Source of the DNA: Thecaphora thlaspeos
Lineage: Eukaryota > Basidiomycota > Ustilaginomycetes > Urocystidales > Glomosporiaceae
Length of the DNA: 64,000 bases
Assembly: GCA_900291925.1 (NCBI GenBank)
Contig: UWYS01000009.1
Span: 496,001 to 560,000, forward strand
Reading direction: 5' to 3'
In this document: in pieces, positions 13,255 through 24,253 of the stretch
Numbering within the stretch: position 1 is the stretch's first letter
Layout: each line of letters starts with the position of its first letter
Position numbers and translations under genes: made by a program
The notes under the pieces: model-generated
What the model saw: only the letters and a program-made list of their open reading frames with translations
Told to the model about the DNA's origin: nothing
Databases searched by the model: none

Positions 13255-14850
13255 ATGCTCGCCGATCTGCCCCTTGAGCTGCAGACTTACATCCTTATCT
13301 TCCTCCCCGCCCGCACCCTCGTCAAGACGCTCGGTCGCACCGATCGACACTTCAGCGTCCTCGTCGACGTCCATTTCCGGCGCTACATCCGGCGCATCCT
13401 CTCGGTCGGCCCTTACTCGGACTCTCTCCGTAGCGAAACCGGCGGTGTAGCTCTCGAGTTCGAAGCCCAACGCCCCATTGACACCGTCACGGCCAAACAT
13501 ACCCTCCACTTTAGCCACTTTACCGACAGCAACGTCGGACACGATGGCAACGGGGCAAGGGACAGCAACGACAGCAAGGTGCCCTTGAGCAGGGCCATCT
13601 TCTCGTTCTCCGAGATGGCCGAGAGCGAGATTGCAGGCCGCGCATCTCTCAGTCCTGAGCAGAGGTACGCTGAGCAGCGGCGGTACAGCGGAAGCGCCTT
13701 TCAACCTTTCATCCCGACGCTCCATCCAGATGACCTCCATCGAGTCAGCCGCGGCATCTGGACCAGCTCGGTCGAGGTCAGGAACCATTTGCAAGGTTGT
13801 CAGACGCCTGAAGGCTCGGCAGCTCCTACGCCCGCAGCCGACGACGCCGAGGCATCCACGTCGACCGATCCGCCCTTTCCCTTCCTACGTACCTCTCTGC
13901 CAAACAACAACCAAGCCCATCCTCCCCCTCCTCCGATCGGCCAAGGCAACGCCGCCTGGTCTGCCCGTCAACGTTTCACTACCACCCTCTCACCGACGGA
14001 GACGAGCACAATGCAAAGCCTCGAGATGCCTCTCGACGCCTACGACTGGCAAGGACCCTCGGGCGCCTCGTTGCGGACCTCTCTCGCCACGTTCGGCTCG
14101 AGCGCAGCGGGTCGTCCGGCATGCTACGCGTTCCAGCTCGATCCCCTGGACAGCTTCGAGAGTCTCATCCTCACGCTGAGCGCGCGCAAGTGTACGCTGG
14201 ACATTGCAGAAGCTTTTACCGGCCGGACGAGCGGGCGCAAGGTCAAGTACCACCATACGATCGCAGAGGGTCTGGATAGAGTGTTTCGCAGCTTTTTCGT
14301 CTCGCCGTCCCCGCCGCCACTCGACAGTGGACCTTCCGGCTCGCAAGACGTCGGGGAAGGCAGCAGCAACAGCGGCGGCGAGACATCGACGCATAAGGAG
14401 GCCGAGGCGATGGTAGCCAGCATGTCTACACTTCACTCTGCTTTCGGACCGATCAACCGCCTTGTCCCTCGTCCACCGCCCGCGACAACACTGCTACCTG
14501 CACGGCGTCAGCTAGAGTTCGACACGCCCTCCTGCCTCCTCACCATCCAACCACATCCTACCTTTTCCGACTTGTCCCTCCACCCGGCACACAGTCAGCC
14601 ATCACACGACTACCTCTACTCTTCACTCACCTCTCACTACGCTGCACTCAGCTCGCACGATCGCGTACAACTGACGTTTCACTGCGAACACGTCAGTATC
14701 AATGCGGGCCGGCTGTGCGACAGTCTAGAGGTGTTGGAAGATGCGGTCGTCGAGGCGGAAGAAAGAGCGAGGTGTGCCGCTTTGAGGTTCCCAACCCTCT
14801 TGGTGGGCACCTCGTCCACCACCTTGGCGTGGGGTAGAGATGGAGTGTGA
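13255..14850 (+). CDS. F-box protein, otherwise unrecognised
   Basis: This is a single open frame of 531 residues. The first 45 residues form an F-box-like module: MLADLPLELQTYILIFLPAR is followed by a second helix ending in DRHFSVLVDVHFRRYI. F-box proteins bind Skp1 and bring substrates to SCF ubiquitin ligases. No WD40 or leucine-rich repeats follow; the rest is mixed alpha/beta with two low-complexity stretches near residues 205-245 and 345-385. The C-terminal 100 residues look structured and may bind the substrate. The ATG lies at the start of the F-box in good context, so the start is favoured. The gene is convergent with the Tgl2-like lipase, with about 300 bp between stops. The substrate is unknown. 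Confidence 0.75.
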   Translation: MLADLPLELQTYILIFLPARTLVKTLGRTDRHFSVLVDVHFRRYIRRILSVGPYSDSLRSETGGVALEFEAQRPIDTVTAKHTLHFSHFTDSNVGHDGNGARDSNDSKVPLSRAIFSFSEMAESEIAGRASLSPEQRYAEQRRYSGSAFQPFIPTLHPDDLHRVSRGIWTSSVEVRNHLQGCQTPEGSAAPTPAADDAEASTSTDPPFPFLRTSLPNNNQAHPPPPPIGQGNAAWSARQRFTTTLSPTETSTMQSLEMPLDAYDWQGPSGASLRTSLATFGSSAAGRPACYAFQLDPLDSFESLILTLSARKCTLDIAEAFTGRTSGRKVKYHHTIAEGLDRVFRSFFVSPSPPPLDSGPSGSQDVGEGSSNSGGETSTHKEAEAMVASMSTLHSAFGPINRLVPRPPPATTLLPARRQLEFDTPSCLLTIQPHPTFSDLSLHPAHSQPSHDYLYSSLTSHYAALSSHDRVQLTFHCEHVSINAGRLCDSLEVLEDAVVEAEERARCAALRFPTLLVGTSSTTLAWGRDGV

Positions 14851-15154
14851 GTCTCGCCAGCGATGGCTTGAGGCAAGTTGCGCTGTGAGAGAGAAGCGGA
14901 AAGGGTCCGCAGGTCGGTCCGAGCGGCCGGCGCTGCGCTGCTCTTGCCACTTGCAAGTTCTACCCCGTCGCCGCCGTCGTTCCCGCTCAGTGCACACCGA
15001 CTCCACCCTTACTTGCCTGCTCTGCCTTTTCGTGCAATTATTCGATGTGCTTGTGTAGATTACAGCGGCCCGTGTATAGGAAGCCCTTTGAACGAGAAAG
15101 CAAAGCGAAGGTAGAGGTTGGTAGGTAGTAGAAGAGTGCATACGTCGAGGCACC
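14851..15154. other. Convergent intergenic, 304 bp
   Basis: The 3' ends of the F-box and lipase genes meet here. I see nothing else. Confidence 0.5.
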
Positions 15155-18031
15155 TCAGAACCCTTCTACGCGGAGATGGCGACACAGCGCGACCCAGAAT
15201 CGTTCGAGCTCGTCGGGCTGCGGCGCGGGTTTCGCCTTGGCCTTCGTGGATGTGAACGAGGAAGCGGCGAAGGTGGCGTCGCCGCTGCCTGTCTCCGGCT
15301 TGGTCGTTGTGCCCGCGCTCTCCTGTCTCCCTGCAACGGTAGAGTCCGAGGCGATGGCCAATGTCGAGATGCCCGCGGTCCTGGCAGACGATGCCGAGCC
15401 GCTCTGAGATGATGATGCCGACGACAGAAGGCTGGACGCGTCGCTGCCTGGGCCTTCTGCCATCACCATGGATCGCTGCTGCTGCTGCTGCTGCGACGAA
15501 GCCGGTCCGCTGCCATCGGTGAGGCCGGCCGTGACAGGGTGGTATAGCGTCAGGCTCATCTCCGAGATGAGCCTGTCGCGCTCCGCCGCCTGTGCCCTGC
15601 GCTCGATGTTGCGCTCCGGCAGTCGGTCCGAGATCCACGCGGCGATGTCGGTGACGAGCAAATCGTCGTTCTGCGACGTAAAGCTCGACCCTACGCCGCC
15701 GCTGCCGCTTTCGTCCTCCTCCATTCCTTCTGTGTAAAGGACGGCGGGCGTCTCTTCGTGGTCGGCATCCTGGAGGCTGACGCCCGCCCAGCCTGCCTCG
15801 TCGGCAATCGCGGCGTAGTTGCGCGGGGACTTGGCCGAGGCGGCTGAGGCCTGTCCTCCGTCTTCTGTGCGCTTCGCATCAGCTGTCCCCTGGCGCGTCC
15901 CCTTGTCCGTGTCGCTCCGCCCGCTGAAGAGGAGCTGGTTGATACTGGCCCAGCTTGCAGAGTCATCCTCCTTCTGCTGCTGGCTCGCCGAGAGCGCTTC
16001 GGCCTTGCCCGCCATCTCGGCCTTACTCTGGTACGGTTTGCCCGTGGCCGGGTTGACCTTGCCCTTCCAACGCGGTGCGCCGCCGCCTCGGAGGTCCCAA
16101 TGGTCGCATCCTTCCATGATGCCGAGAAACTCGCCCCACTTGGCGCTCTTGACGCTAACGAGACCGTCATTTCCCTGATTCTGGCCGCCCAGCGCGTCAG
16201 CGCTTCCGTCAGACTCGCCGCCAACCGTCCGGCTCTCGGCCGCCGCATCGAGGATCAGTTTCGGCAGCCAGAGCGGATGCCAGATGGCCAGGCTGGGCGT
16301 GCGCGCTGCGACACTGTAGTACTTGACGTCGGGCGAGTTGGGCGTGGCCGGATTGAAGACCTCGGCCATGTACCGCGTCGACAGCATCGCGTATGCCGGC
16401 GTGTCTAGGAGCGAGAGCATATAGGCGCTGAACGAGCCCGAGAGCGACGAGAGGGCCTTGGCGAACGACGACAGGCCAAATGGCAGCGAGGATCCACCCT
16501 TGTTGCTCTTGACAGACTCTTTGACGCTGTCGGCGACCTTGTTCTCGCCCTCCCGGACCTTTCTGTGCGACTCGTCGTCGCCGCGGGACTGCGAAATGCC
16601 GACGGCTTCGGCAGCACGATCGACCGCCTCGAGGACCGCCGATGCAGCGGCGACGCCGGCAGCCTCGACACTCGACGAGATGTCCTTGTCCCCGCTGCTG
16701 GTCGGAGATGAGGCGTCCTGACCCTGCTTGGCAGGCGCAGGCTCAAGAGCGGGCGAAGTTCTCCCTTCGCCGGACCGCTTGTCGTTGTTGGGACGGGAAA
16801 AGAGGGGTGCCTTCAACGAGTACGGAAGACGCACTGGCTCGCCGTTGCGCTTTCCGCTCTGTAGAGCCGAGTTGGCGCGATTGGCGCGAGCCTCTTCGAT
16901 AGCCTTTTCGATGTACTCGTTGCCAATGCCAATGTTGGCGTTGCACCAGTCCATGAAGGGGCTCCCACGGTGGGGCGTGCTGACCGTCGTTAGGCTGACG
17001 GGTATGTATTCTTCCAGCTTCGGCTTGATGTTGGCGATGAGGTGGCGGACGTCTAGGCCGCCCATGCTGTGGCCGATGAAGTTGAGCTTCTGACCGCGCA
17101 CGCCAGCCTCGTTGCTGCAGAGGAAGCGGTGCAGCGCCTCGGCGCGGCTCTGAATGCTACCGGTCGGAGGTACGCCGTGGATAAGGACGTCGGCGCCGAC
17201 CCTCTTGCGCAGGATGTCGAGCACATTGGCCCAGTAGTGGATCTCGAGTCCGAAAAAGGGTCCGCGCACATCAAAGCCGTAGAGACCGTGGCAGAGGACG
17301 ATGGGGTACCGTGGGGCAACGACGGGGTCGTAGAGCGAAGGGTGCCGGATGTGGTCGTAGATCCTGCCCTTGCCCTCTGCAGACCGGTCGACCTTCTTTG
17401 CGGCCTGGGCCCCTTGTTGCCCTGACGTGATCCTAGAAGACTGTTCCGAGTTTTGGGAGGAGGAAGACCGCAGGAAGGACAGTCCGAGCCGGTCGAGCCA
17501 GGAGTCGTGCGACGAGTGCGAGTGGGCCAGCGAGCCGTACTTGGCCGTCCAGTGTAATGTGGATGATGCGGCTGTGCTGTGCGAGGACTGGCCGCGGGAG
17601 TCGGACAGGACGGAGTCCTGCAGCCTTCGTGTGCTCTGCTGTTTCGCCGAGCTGGACGTGTGAAGCCTTCGTGTGGACGAGGCGGTGGTGTAATATCCAG
17701 TAGGAAAGGGGCGGCTGGCGCTACTGCTGCCCCGTAAAGATGCAGACAGCAAGGCCGTCTGGGCGCCCGAGATGTGAGAGGTGGGCGGTTGGGAGGCGGA
17801 GCCTTCGAAGTAGGAGACGGCGGCGATCCAGCCGAACAGTGCAACGAGACCGTTACGGGAGTGACGAAGGGCGGAGGCTGACGACAACTGCTCGGAGGGT
17901 AGTTCGCAGACCACGCCGTCCAGCGACGTCTGCAGACGCTGTCGCAGCAAGCTGCCGATTGTCGGGTCATGGGGCAGGTGGTGATGCCGCGGGTAGGCAC
18001 GATGCACGCGTAGCACAGCAGAGGCCCACAT
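15155..18031 (-). CDS. Tgl2-like triacylglycerol lipase (alpha/beta-hydrolase), probably mitochondrial
   Basis: This is a single open frame of 958 residues. The core begins at about residue 242 with YPIVLCHGLYGFDVRGPFFG (the oxyanion-hole HG motif). The nucleophile elbow GHSMGG puts Ser at 322, followed by TVSTPHRGSPFMDW. A likely acid and base lie far downstream, in GNDGLVSVKSAKWGEF and EGCDHWDL. This matches the Tgl2/bacterial-type lipase family, which hydrolyses triacylglycerols; yeast Tgl2 is mitochondrial. The N terminus (MWASAVLRVHRAYPRHHH) is basic and could be a presequence, and a hydrophobic segment lies at about 60-75. A low-complexity insert of roughly 130 residues, rich in Ser, Ala and Lys, separates the Ser from the rest of the core, which explains the large size. 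Location is inferred. Confidence 0.85.
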   Translation of the reverse strand: MWASAVLRVHRAYPRHHHLPHDPTIGSLLRQRLQTSLDGVVCELPSEQLSSASALRHSRNGLVALFGWIAAVSYFEGSASQPPTSHISGAQTALLSASLRGSSSASRPFPTGYYTTASSTRRLHTSSSAKQQSTRRLQDSVLSDSRGQSSHSTAASSTLHWTAKYGSLAHSHSSHDSWLDRLGLSFLRSSSSQNSEQSSRITSGQQGAQAAKKVDRSAEGKGRIYDHIRHPSLYDPVVAPRYPIVLCHGLYGFDVRGPFFGLEIHYWANVLDILRKRVGADVLIHGVPPTGSIQSRAEALHRFLCSNEAGVRGQKLNFIGHSMGGLDVRHLIANIKPKLEEYIPVSLTTVSTPHRGSPFMDWCNANIGIGNEYIEKAIEEARANRANSALQSGKRNGEPVRLPYSLKAPLFSRPNNDKRSGEGRTSPALEPAPAKQGQDASSPTSSGDKDISSSVEAAGVAAASAVLEAVDRAAEAVGISQSRGDDESHRKVREGENKVADSVKESVKSNKGGSSLPFGLSSFAKALSSLSGSFSAYMLSLLDTPAYAMLSTRYMAEVFNPATPNSPDVKYYSVAARTPSLAIWHPLWLPKLILDAAAESRTVGGESDGSADALGGQNQGNDGLVSVKSAKWGEFLGIMEGCDHWDLRGGGAPRWKGKVNPATGKPYQSKAEMAGKAEALSASQQQKEDDSASWASINQLLFSGRSDTDKGTRQGTADAKRTEDGGQASAASAKSPRNYAAIADEAGWAGVSLQDADHEETPAVLYTEGMEEDESGSGGVGSSFTSQNDDLLVTDIAAWISDRLPERNIERRAQAAERDRLISEMSLTLYHPVTAGLTDGSGPASSQQQQQQRSMVMAEGPGSDASSLLSSASSSQSGSASSARTAGISTLAIASDSTVAGRQESAGTTTKPETGSGDATFAASSFTSTKAKAKPAPQPDELERFWVALCRHLRVEGF

Positions 18032-20000
18032 GCCGCGGGATAGAGGCCGTCCACCGGGCTTGGTACTGGCGTGTTGGTTGATTGGCTGCGACCGCAGTTG
18101 AAGGGACCTTACCGGAGCGCCCTTGAACAGCTAGCGCGAGTGGATCTATCCCGAGGTCCTATGTCGAGCCTTCGCGGAGCGGCATAAGCGGCGGTGCTCC
18201 CGGCGCTGGTACGTTTGGCTCCGTCCGAGGCAGAGGATGAGGACGGGATCTCGATCCGCAAGGGCAAGGCCAGGATTCGCAGCGGGCGTCTGGTCGGGGG
18301 CTTTGAAGGGCTAGTCTGCTGTGGAGCTAGCCTTTAAGAGGTGCTTGGAGTCGAAATGCTGGATTCGACGACGAGAATAGCGTTCTGCGCTAGGATGCGA
18401 GCGGTCGATGCAGTTGTCGTAGTGATGCGGGGTCGGACGAAGCCGATCAAGGGCGGGCAAGGATGCTGAGCAGATGGTAGCAGATGGAGGGCGGAATGAA
18501 GATGCAGATGTTCTGGCCGAAGGTGAACGTTGCCGCGGTCGAGCAAGCGTAGACAGGGAAGCCGTCGCGAAGAGAGGGGGCTGCTGGGACGGGTGGGCCG
18601 GTAGGGTATGATGGAGGAGAGAGGAAAGGCGAGACAGACGGCGAAAGGGGCGGCTTGCAGATGCTGCTGTTGAGGAGGAGGCCGAGGAGGCTAGGCCGAG
18701 GCGAGAGAGCGAAAGAGGGGACGTCGTCGTCGCTGCATGTCGTCGCCTTTGCCTCGGTGCGAGCCGTGGGCTTGAGCTTTAGCAGCTTGTTTGTTGAGTT
18801 GGCTGCAGGGTGGCGTGGCGGCGGCGTCCGCCTTCTTGCCTCGCCTCGCCCCGGGCTGGCTGTCTCGCCCGCCTCTCTTCGCTGCACGCCCCAACATTTG
18901 AGGCCGACCCACCGGGCGACCGAGGGACCGAGGGACCGACTTGACCGCGAACGAGCAGCTCTCTTTTCCAATTTCCGGGGCGGAGTTGGTCGGCACCACT
19001 CCGCGTCTCATCGTCGCCTGTCGTCGTCACCTTGCCACCCCCTTTCACGATGGCGCCTGAACACCACGCCACAAAGGTGCTGCACTCGTCACAAGGGCGG
19101 TGCAAAATCGCTGGCCGGCCGCCCGGCCCTCGCGGAGAAGCAGAGAGGGGCTGGCTCCACAACGAGGATTGGGTCCTGAGGTCACAGGCGAGGATGACAA
19201 CGACAACTTTCCGCCGAGCACGCCGAGAGACCGGACGGCGCAGGATAGGGGCGTAAATGATGACCACCGTTGCTGCTGGTGAAGACGATGATGCCGCCAC
19301 CGCCTCCGCCCCGTAGGCAGCCACGACACGTTGCTACCCTCTCGTGGTTTGGCCCCTGTCTGCCTGGTTTGGGGGGACTGCCCCCCCCTCCACAAGTTCG
19401 GCTCTTCCTCTTTCCGCCCGAGAGCTAGGGACGGACTCACTCACGCGACAAAGCGACAGGCTCTCGGGGCCGTTAGCTGGGCGGGTGGAGCTGCTGCGAG
19501 AAAATCCAAGCCAGGGCCCAGGTCACGGGTGTGAGGAGACTCCACCCCTTTCGGCAAAGAAACAACGACAGCGATAAGGCCGTGGAAAGAAGGGTTCATC
19601 GGCGAGCGTCTTGGTGGGTATCTACCACCAACACCTCCCAGCACCAGCAAGCACCCACCGACCACCGCCGGACGGCCCCTGTCCTGACACCCCCGATCGA
19701 GTTCAGGCCAAGCGTAGTCCTCGTCGCAGCCACAGCTCTCCTCTCTGCCACCATCGGCCGAGGTCCGCCTACCTTCGGAAGACGCCGACGCCGACATCGA
19801 TAAGGGCATCCTCCGAAACACTGGGCGCCAGGCCGAGGCCCTCTTGAGGCTGCGTCACGCGTGACTTTAGCAAGGCCAGCACGGAAGGCACCTCTGCTCA
19901 GCGCGCATCTATCAAGCAGAGCTGCCTCTCTTTCCCGCACTCTAGCCTTTGCCCTTTGGAGCCCGCCCTTTCCTCCTTCCACCGCCGCCAGCCCGCCACC
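18032..20000. other. 2.0-kb divergent intergenic region
   Basis: This is the shared upstream region of the lipase (minus) and the DnaJ gene (plus). Open frames on both strands overlap each other and have no recognisable content. No RNA gene or repeat was seen, apart from a short poly-C near 19380. Confidence 0.5.
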
Positions 20001-21771
20001 ATGTCGGGGATTACAGTCCAGTCCCGTCCAAGGCAGGCCTACGTCGCCGTACCCTGTCCCTACACGGACTGCCGCTCGTCGATCGAATATCTCCCGCCCC
20101 CCGCCTCGGAGCTAGCAGCGCTGCCCTCGAGTGAGACGTCGTTCAAGGTGGCATGTTGCAAGTGTAAGAAAAACTTCGAGCCGCCAGGCGCACCCAAGCT
20201 CGTTCGCGAGGCCAAAAAGAGCGGCGGAAAGGACGGTAATCAGGTCCGCAAGCGCAGAATAGGAACGGACGACCACCCCCTCGACATGACATACTACGAC
20301 ATCCTCGGCATTCCCTCCACTGCGACGCTCGACGAAATCAAAAAGGCGTACAGGAAGCTCGCCATCAAGCTTCATCCGGATAAGAACCCCAACAACCCAG
20401 AGGGAGAGGAGAAGTTCAAGGCACTCGCCACCGCCTATCACGTCCTCTCGGACCCAGGGCTTAGGCACAAGTAGTGAGTTGAGAGTGCGTCGGTTGCAAC
20501 GTAAGAAGCAGCGACAACGCTCTGACGCTCGGACAAGCGCTTGCCACTGTCGTCTCGTTCCCTATACCCCCTTTCTTCGCACCTTTCCCCTCTGCAGTAA
20601 CGAGTTCGGCGCATCCACACCCGGCCTCACGCCAGAAGACGGCTTCGTCGACCCGGAGGAAGTGTTCGGCAGCCTTTTTGGTGGCGAGCGCTTCACCGAT
20701 ATCATCGGGACCATCAGCATTGGCAAGGACATGAAGGAGGCGCTTCAGCAAGACTCGGAGGAGCTCGAGAAGCAGGCCAACGGCGAAGGAGGCGAGGCGG
20801 GCGGCGAGGGCAAGGACAAGGTGCAACTGACGCCCGAGCAGAAGGCGGCCAAGGAGGAAAGGGAGAAGAAGCAGGCTGACGAGCGCGCCAAGCAGCGCGA
20901 AGAGCGCGTCTCGCAGCTGGCCGAGAAGCTGATCCGAAAGCTGAGCATCTTCACCGAAAGCGTGCGCAACGCGGGCGACGAGAAGCTCGAGCGCGAGGTG
21001 GCAACGAGCTTCCGCGAAATCACGCGCATCGAGGCCGAGGAGCTGAAGAAGGAGAGCTACGGCGTCGAGCTGCTGCACGCCGTCGGCTTCGTCTACTCGG
21101 CCAAGTCGAAGCACTACCTCGCCAGCACGGGCATGCTGTGGGGGATCGGTGGCATGTTCCACTCGGCCGCCAACTCGATCCACGTGGTGCGTGAGACGGT
21201 CTCGACGGTTCGGGCTGCGCTCGAGCTCAAATCGGTGTTCGAGGAATTGGCGAAAGCAGAGGAGCAGGGCATCACCGAAGAGCGAAAGAGGCAGCTCGAA
21301 GAGGCCGCCGCCGAAAAGGGGATGCGCGCCCTCTTCAAGGGCGCCAAGCTTGAGGTCGAGAGCGTTATCCGTGATGTCGCCGAGCGCGTGCTCTACGACG
21401 GCAACGTCGGCAAGGAGACGCAGAGGTTGAGGGCAACCGCTCTCGGTATCGTGGGAGAAGTGTACTCGGGCGTCAAGAAGGAAGACGACGCAAAGATCGA
21501 AGGCGGCGCTGCTGCAGACTCGACTGGCGCGACACCATCGGCGGGAACGGGGGCGGCGGATGATTTCGTAAAGGTCGAAACGAAGGCGAGCAAGGAGAGG
21601 GGTGCAGCGGCGACCGCGGCGGGGAGCGAAGAGGTCAGACCACCGAAACGTGACGTCCCAGCGCCGCCTACCGCCGACGGCTCGCCCGTCCAGCCGCAGC
21701 AGAGTGACGATCAGCCTCACGAGACGTACAAGCGTTATTCGAGGTCGTCGCAGAAGCCGGCTTTTGCCTAA
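20001..21771 (+). CDS. DnaJ (Hsp40) protein with N-terminal zinc-ribbon-like module and DnaJ-X region
   Basis: The exons are 20001-20473 and 20598-21771; the 124-bp intron (GTGAGT...CAG) splits the Tyr of RHKYNEFG, a classic J-domain end. The product is 548 residues. The J domain (about 96-162) contains [20 protein letters not shown] and the HPD tripeptide at 125-127, which stimulates Hsp70 ATPase. After it comes the region shared with fungal Caj1/Djp1-type proteins ([21 protein letters not shown], later [21 protein letters not shown]), consistent with the DnaJ-X domain. Unusual is a Cys-rich module before the J domain: Cys19 and Cys24, then Cys52, Cys53 and Cys55, which could bind zinc. The C terminus is disordered. 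The ATG sits in a strong context (gccaccATGt). It is convergent with the ubiquitin protease gene. Confidence 0.88.
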
Positions 21772-21985
21772 GCCTGGACGGCCCTGTCGTCGGTCGGCCA
21801 CCTTCGTTCCGAGCTCGCCGTCACTGTCTCCTCTTCTTTTGGTCGAAAGCACACATACCAGACACCGAAGCGTAACGATACGATACCACATCCCTTCCCA
21901 CTTCAGCCACCTGCCTTTCGGTCTGGACAAAGTGAGAATCGCTCGTGGTCACCACTACTAAAAGTACAGCGGGCCCATTCGTGCG

Positions 21986-24253
21986 TCAGAGACGCACCGA
22001 TGTCTCCCTCGACGCAGGTCTGAAGCTCCAACGATGTACGATCCTCGGCCTCAGATTCGTCGGCTTGAAGCCTACCGTGCTTCCGTCTTCTTCCTTTCTC
22101 AGCGTTTGCAGCTCCCCTTCCCGCTCTTCGATGTGTGGTTGTGGCCGTTGCAGCATCGAAGCTACCGCTGCAGTCGAAAGAGGTTGGAGGTGCGGAGGTG
22201 GGCTCTGAACGAGTTCGTAGAAGAGCATAAAGGGGTTTTGCGAAAGAACCTCTTCCACTCCTTCGCAAGGTCGGACGGTTTCGTCTGAGATTCGAACCCA
22301 TTGGTCTTCGTTCGCTGTCGTCGCCGGGTCGTCGTCCGAGGTGGAAGGGCTGGATGACGAGGGAAGGCGTCGAAACGAGACATAATGTCCAAACGAGTGT
22401 CCGCCGTAGTGCACCGTGACGCTACAAAGGCGGAACCACCTTTTGTCACCCACCACCTCGTCCCCCTTTTCTCGCCCTCCTGCAGCGGCAGCGGCAGCTT
22501 CAGCGTCCATAGTCCTTCTCCCGTCTGTCCCGAACGATCCGCCCACACAGAACGGCGAGACGTCGAGGTACTCGGGGAAGAGGACTGTGCGATCGTTCTT
22601 GCTTGCCCCTCCCCACACCGAGGCAGCGCTGAACATGGACCGATTAAGGTGTAGCACCAGCACGCGCGGCAGGCGCGAGAGCATGTGCTGTTTCGTCGAC
22701 ATTCGCGAGGGTTGTCGGTCCAGCTTGAGGCCAGAGAGGACGTGGAAGAAGGGAGAAGAGGGGTCGTGTTCCAGCGTTGCTAGCTCGTCCTCTGACAAAC
22801 CGGATGAGAGGACTTTGACGAGCCGGGTCTCGCGAGATTTGGCGTCGCGTAGACGCTTCTTCTTGGCCGCTGAGGGTTTGGATGTTTCAACGGCGTGTGC
22901 TGCTTGGCCGTTTGATGGACCATGGCCGTTGGCATGGCCATTCGTCATTGCTGTGCCGCCGCCGGCGGGGGCCGTTTCAGCGGACGCAGAAGCCTCGAGC
23001 CGCATCACCTCAATCCTTGCCTTCTCCCTCGTCCGAACCAGACTACAGCGCCAGCATATCCACTCTACCGGCTCGAGTTCGCACCATGCCGCCAGACACT
23101 CCTCCACGCTGCACGCGTTGGTGCCCGTCAGCTGTGATGTGCGCATCGCTTGGTGCCGCGGCGGGAGGCTGAGACTGATCTCTTCGGTCGAAAAGTGGCG
23201 GATCGCCTCGAGGTAGCCGCAGTCTAGGCAGATGGTGCGCTGGGCGAGGAGGGTGTTGAAGGGCGAGACTTGTGGTGTCGCCTCGGCTGCTTTGGGCCGC
23301 TGCCGGAGCGACGAGGCGGGGAGAAACGAGGACGGGAAGTGCTGCGGCTCCTCCTGCAGCGTCGAGAGCGAGTCGACGCAGCTGCGGCTCTGGACCAGGC
23401 GAGGGTCCGAATAGAACCCCTTGTCGCTCCATGGCAGGCTGGGTCCGATCAAGCCGCGGAGGCCGGCTTCCCGCTCCGCCTGCGTCTCGTCCGCCTCTCG
23501 CGATACCGCTAGCATCTCTTCCTCGATGACGCTGCTGAGCAAAACAAAGAGCTCGTGCGCATCCTGCTGCTGATGGGCAGAGACGAGCGAGCGGAGCGGC
23601 GAGCTCGGAAGTGATCTCAAGGCGTTGACGAGCGCCGTCGGGTTGATCGCGGAAGCGCGGCGATCCGGCGTATTGAGGGCGTCGATGAGCTCGAGCAGGG
23701 CATCCGTGGCAGGAGTAGGGACATCCCAGCGCTCTGCAGCCTCGACCACGTCTGCGAGGTGCTGGCGTAGAGCGGGTATGGAGGCGAGCGACTGGACGGT
23801 CGAGTTGAAGAAGCAGGTGTTGCCCGTGTTTCGCAGGCCGGGGTGGTGACCCTTTGCGGGCGATGCGGACTGCTTTACCTGCCTGAGACCGCCGAGGCGA
23901 GTAGCTGCGTCTGGATTGAGCGAGCTGGGCCCGGCCGCGACCCTGCGCAGCGGTTTGGCGTGGGTAGGCTTGTGTGTCAGCGCCGACGCGGAGGGGAGGA
24001 GCGAGAGCGCACCGAGACCGAGGCCGGCGGTGATAGTAGACATCGACTCGCCCAGATAAAAAAGGATGTCTGCTGGCTGGACGTTGCGTACGAGGATTGC
24101 GATGAGCGCTGCGAGCGTGAGGGTGACGAGGGCGGCAACAAGCTGGTGGAGGATGGGTGCCGGGTAGGGGAAGAGGGCGAGGAGACGGTAGGACTGCCGG
24201 AAGGGCGGGTCGATCAAGACGAAGCCTGTAGTCGTCGTGCTCGAGGCCCGCAT
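21986..24253 (-). CDS. Ubiquitin-specific protease (USP/UBP family) with N-terminal membrane anchor
   Basis: This is a single open frame of 755 residues. The Cys box GLRNTGNTCFFNSTVQSLAS places the nucleophile at Cys147; the QQDAHELF block follows, and the His box YGGHSFGHYVSFRR places the base at about His623. A CxxC pair in TICLDCGYLEAI and another in EWICWRCSL suggest the usual zinc-stabilised finger. Residues 33-56 form a strong transmembrane helix (LHQLVAALVTLTLAALIAIL), so the enzyme is likely anchored with the catalytic domain in the cytosol, as for yeast Ubp1 or animal USP30. Which membrane is not visible from sequence. The stop is 214 bp from that of the DnaJ gene. Confidence 0.9.
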   Translation of the reverse strand: MRASSTTTTGFVLIDPPFRQSYRLLALFPYPAPILHQLVAALVTLTLAALIAILVRNVQPADILFYLGESMSTITAGLGLGALSLLPSASALTHKPTHAKPLRRVAAGPSSLNPDAATRLGGLRQVKQSASPAKGHHPGLRNTGNTCFFNSTVQSLASIPALRQHLADVVEAAERWDVPTPATDALLELIDALNTPDRRASAINPTALVNALRSLPSSPLRSLVSAHQQQDAHELFVLLSSVIEEEMLAVSREADETQAEREAGLRGLIGPSLPWSDKGFYSDPRLVQSRSCVDSLSTLQEEPQHFPSSFLPASSLRQRPKAAEATPQVSPFNTLLAQRTICLDCGYLEAIRHFSTEEISLSLPPRHQAMRTSQLTGTNACSVEECLAAWCELEPVEWICWRCSLVRTREKARIEVMRLEASASAETAPAGGGTAMTNGHANGHGPSNGQAAHAVETSKPSAAKKKRLRDAKSRETRLVKVLSSGLSEDELATLEHDPSSPFFHVLSGLKLDRQPSRMSTKQHMLSRLPRVLVLHLNRSMFSAASVWGGASKNDRTVLFPEYLDVSPFCVGGSFGTDGRRTMDAEAAAAAAGGREKGDEVVGDKRWFRLCSVTVHYGGHSFGHYVSFRRLPSSSSPSTSDDDPATTANEDQWVRISDETVRPCEGVEEVLSQNPFMLFYELVQSPPPHLQPLSTAAVASMLQRPQPHIEEREGELQTLRKEEDGSTVGFKPTNLRPRIVHRWSFRPASRETSVRL

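Noticed and set aside
20461..21930. 489-codon antisense frame over the DnaJ gene
   Set aside because: Shadow of the real gene; Leu/Arg-rich composition typical of antisense reading.
22280..22300. tRNA B-box-like string (TGGGTTCGAATCTC on the minus strand)
   Set aside because: It lies in the USP coding sequence (WVRISDET) and no matching A box or cloverleaf is present.
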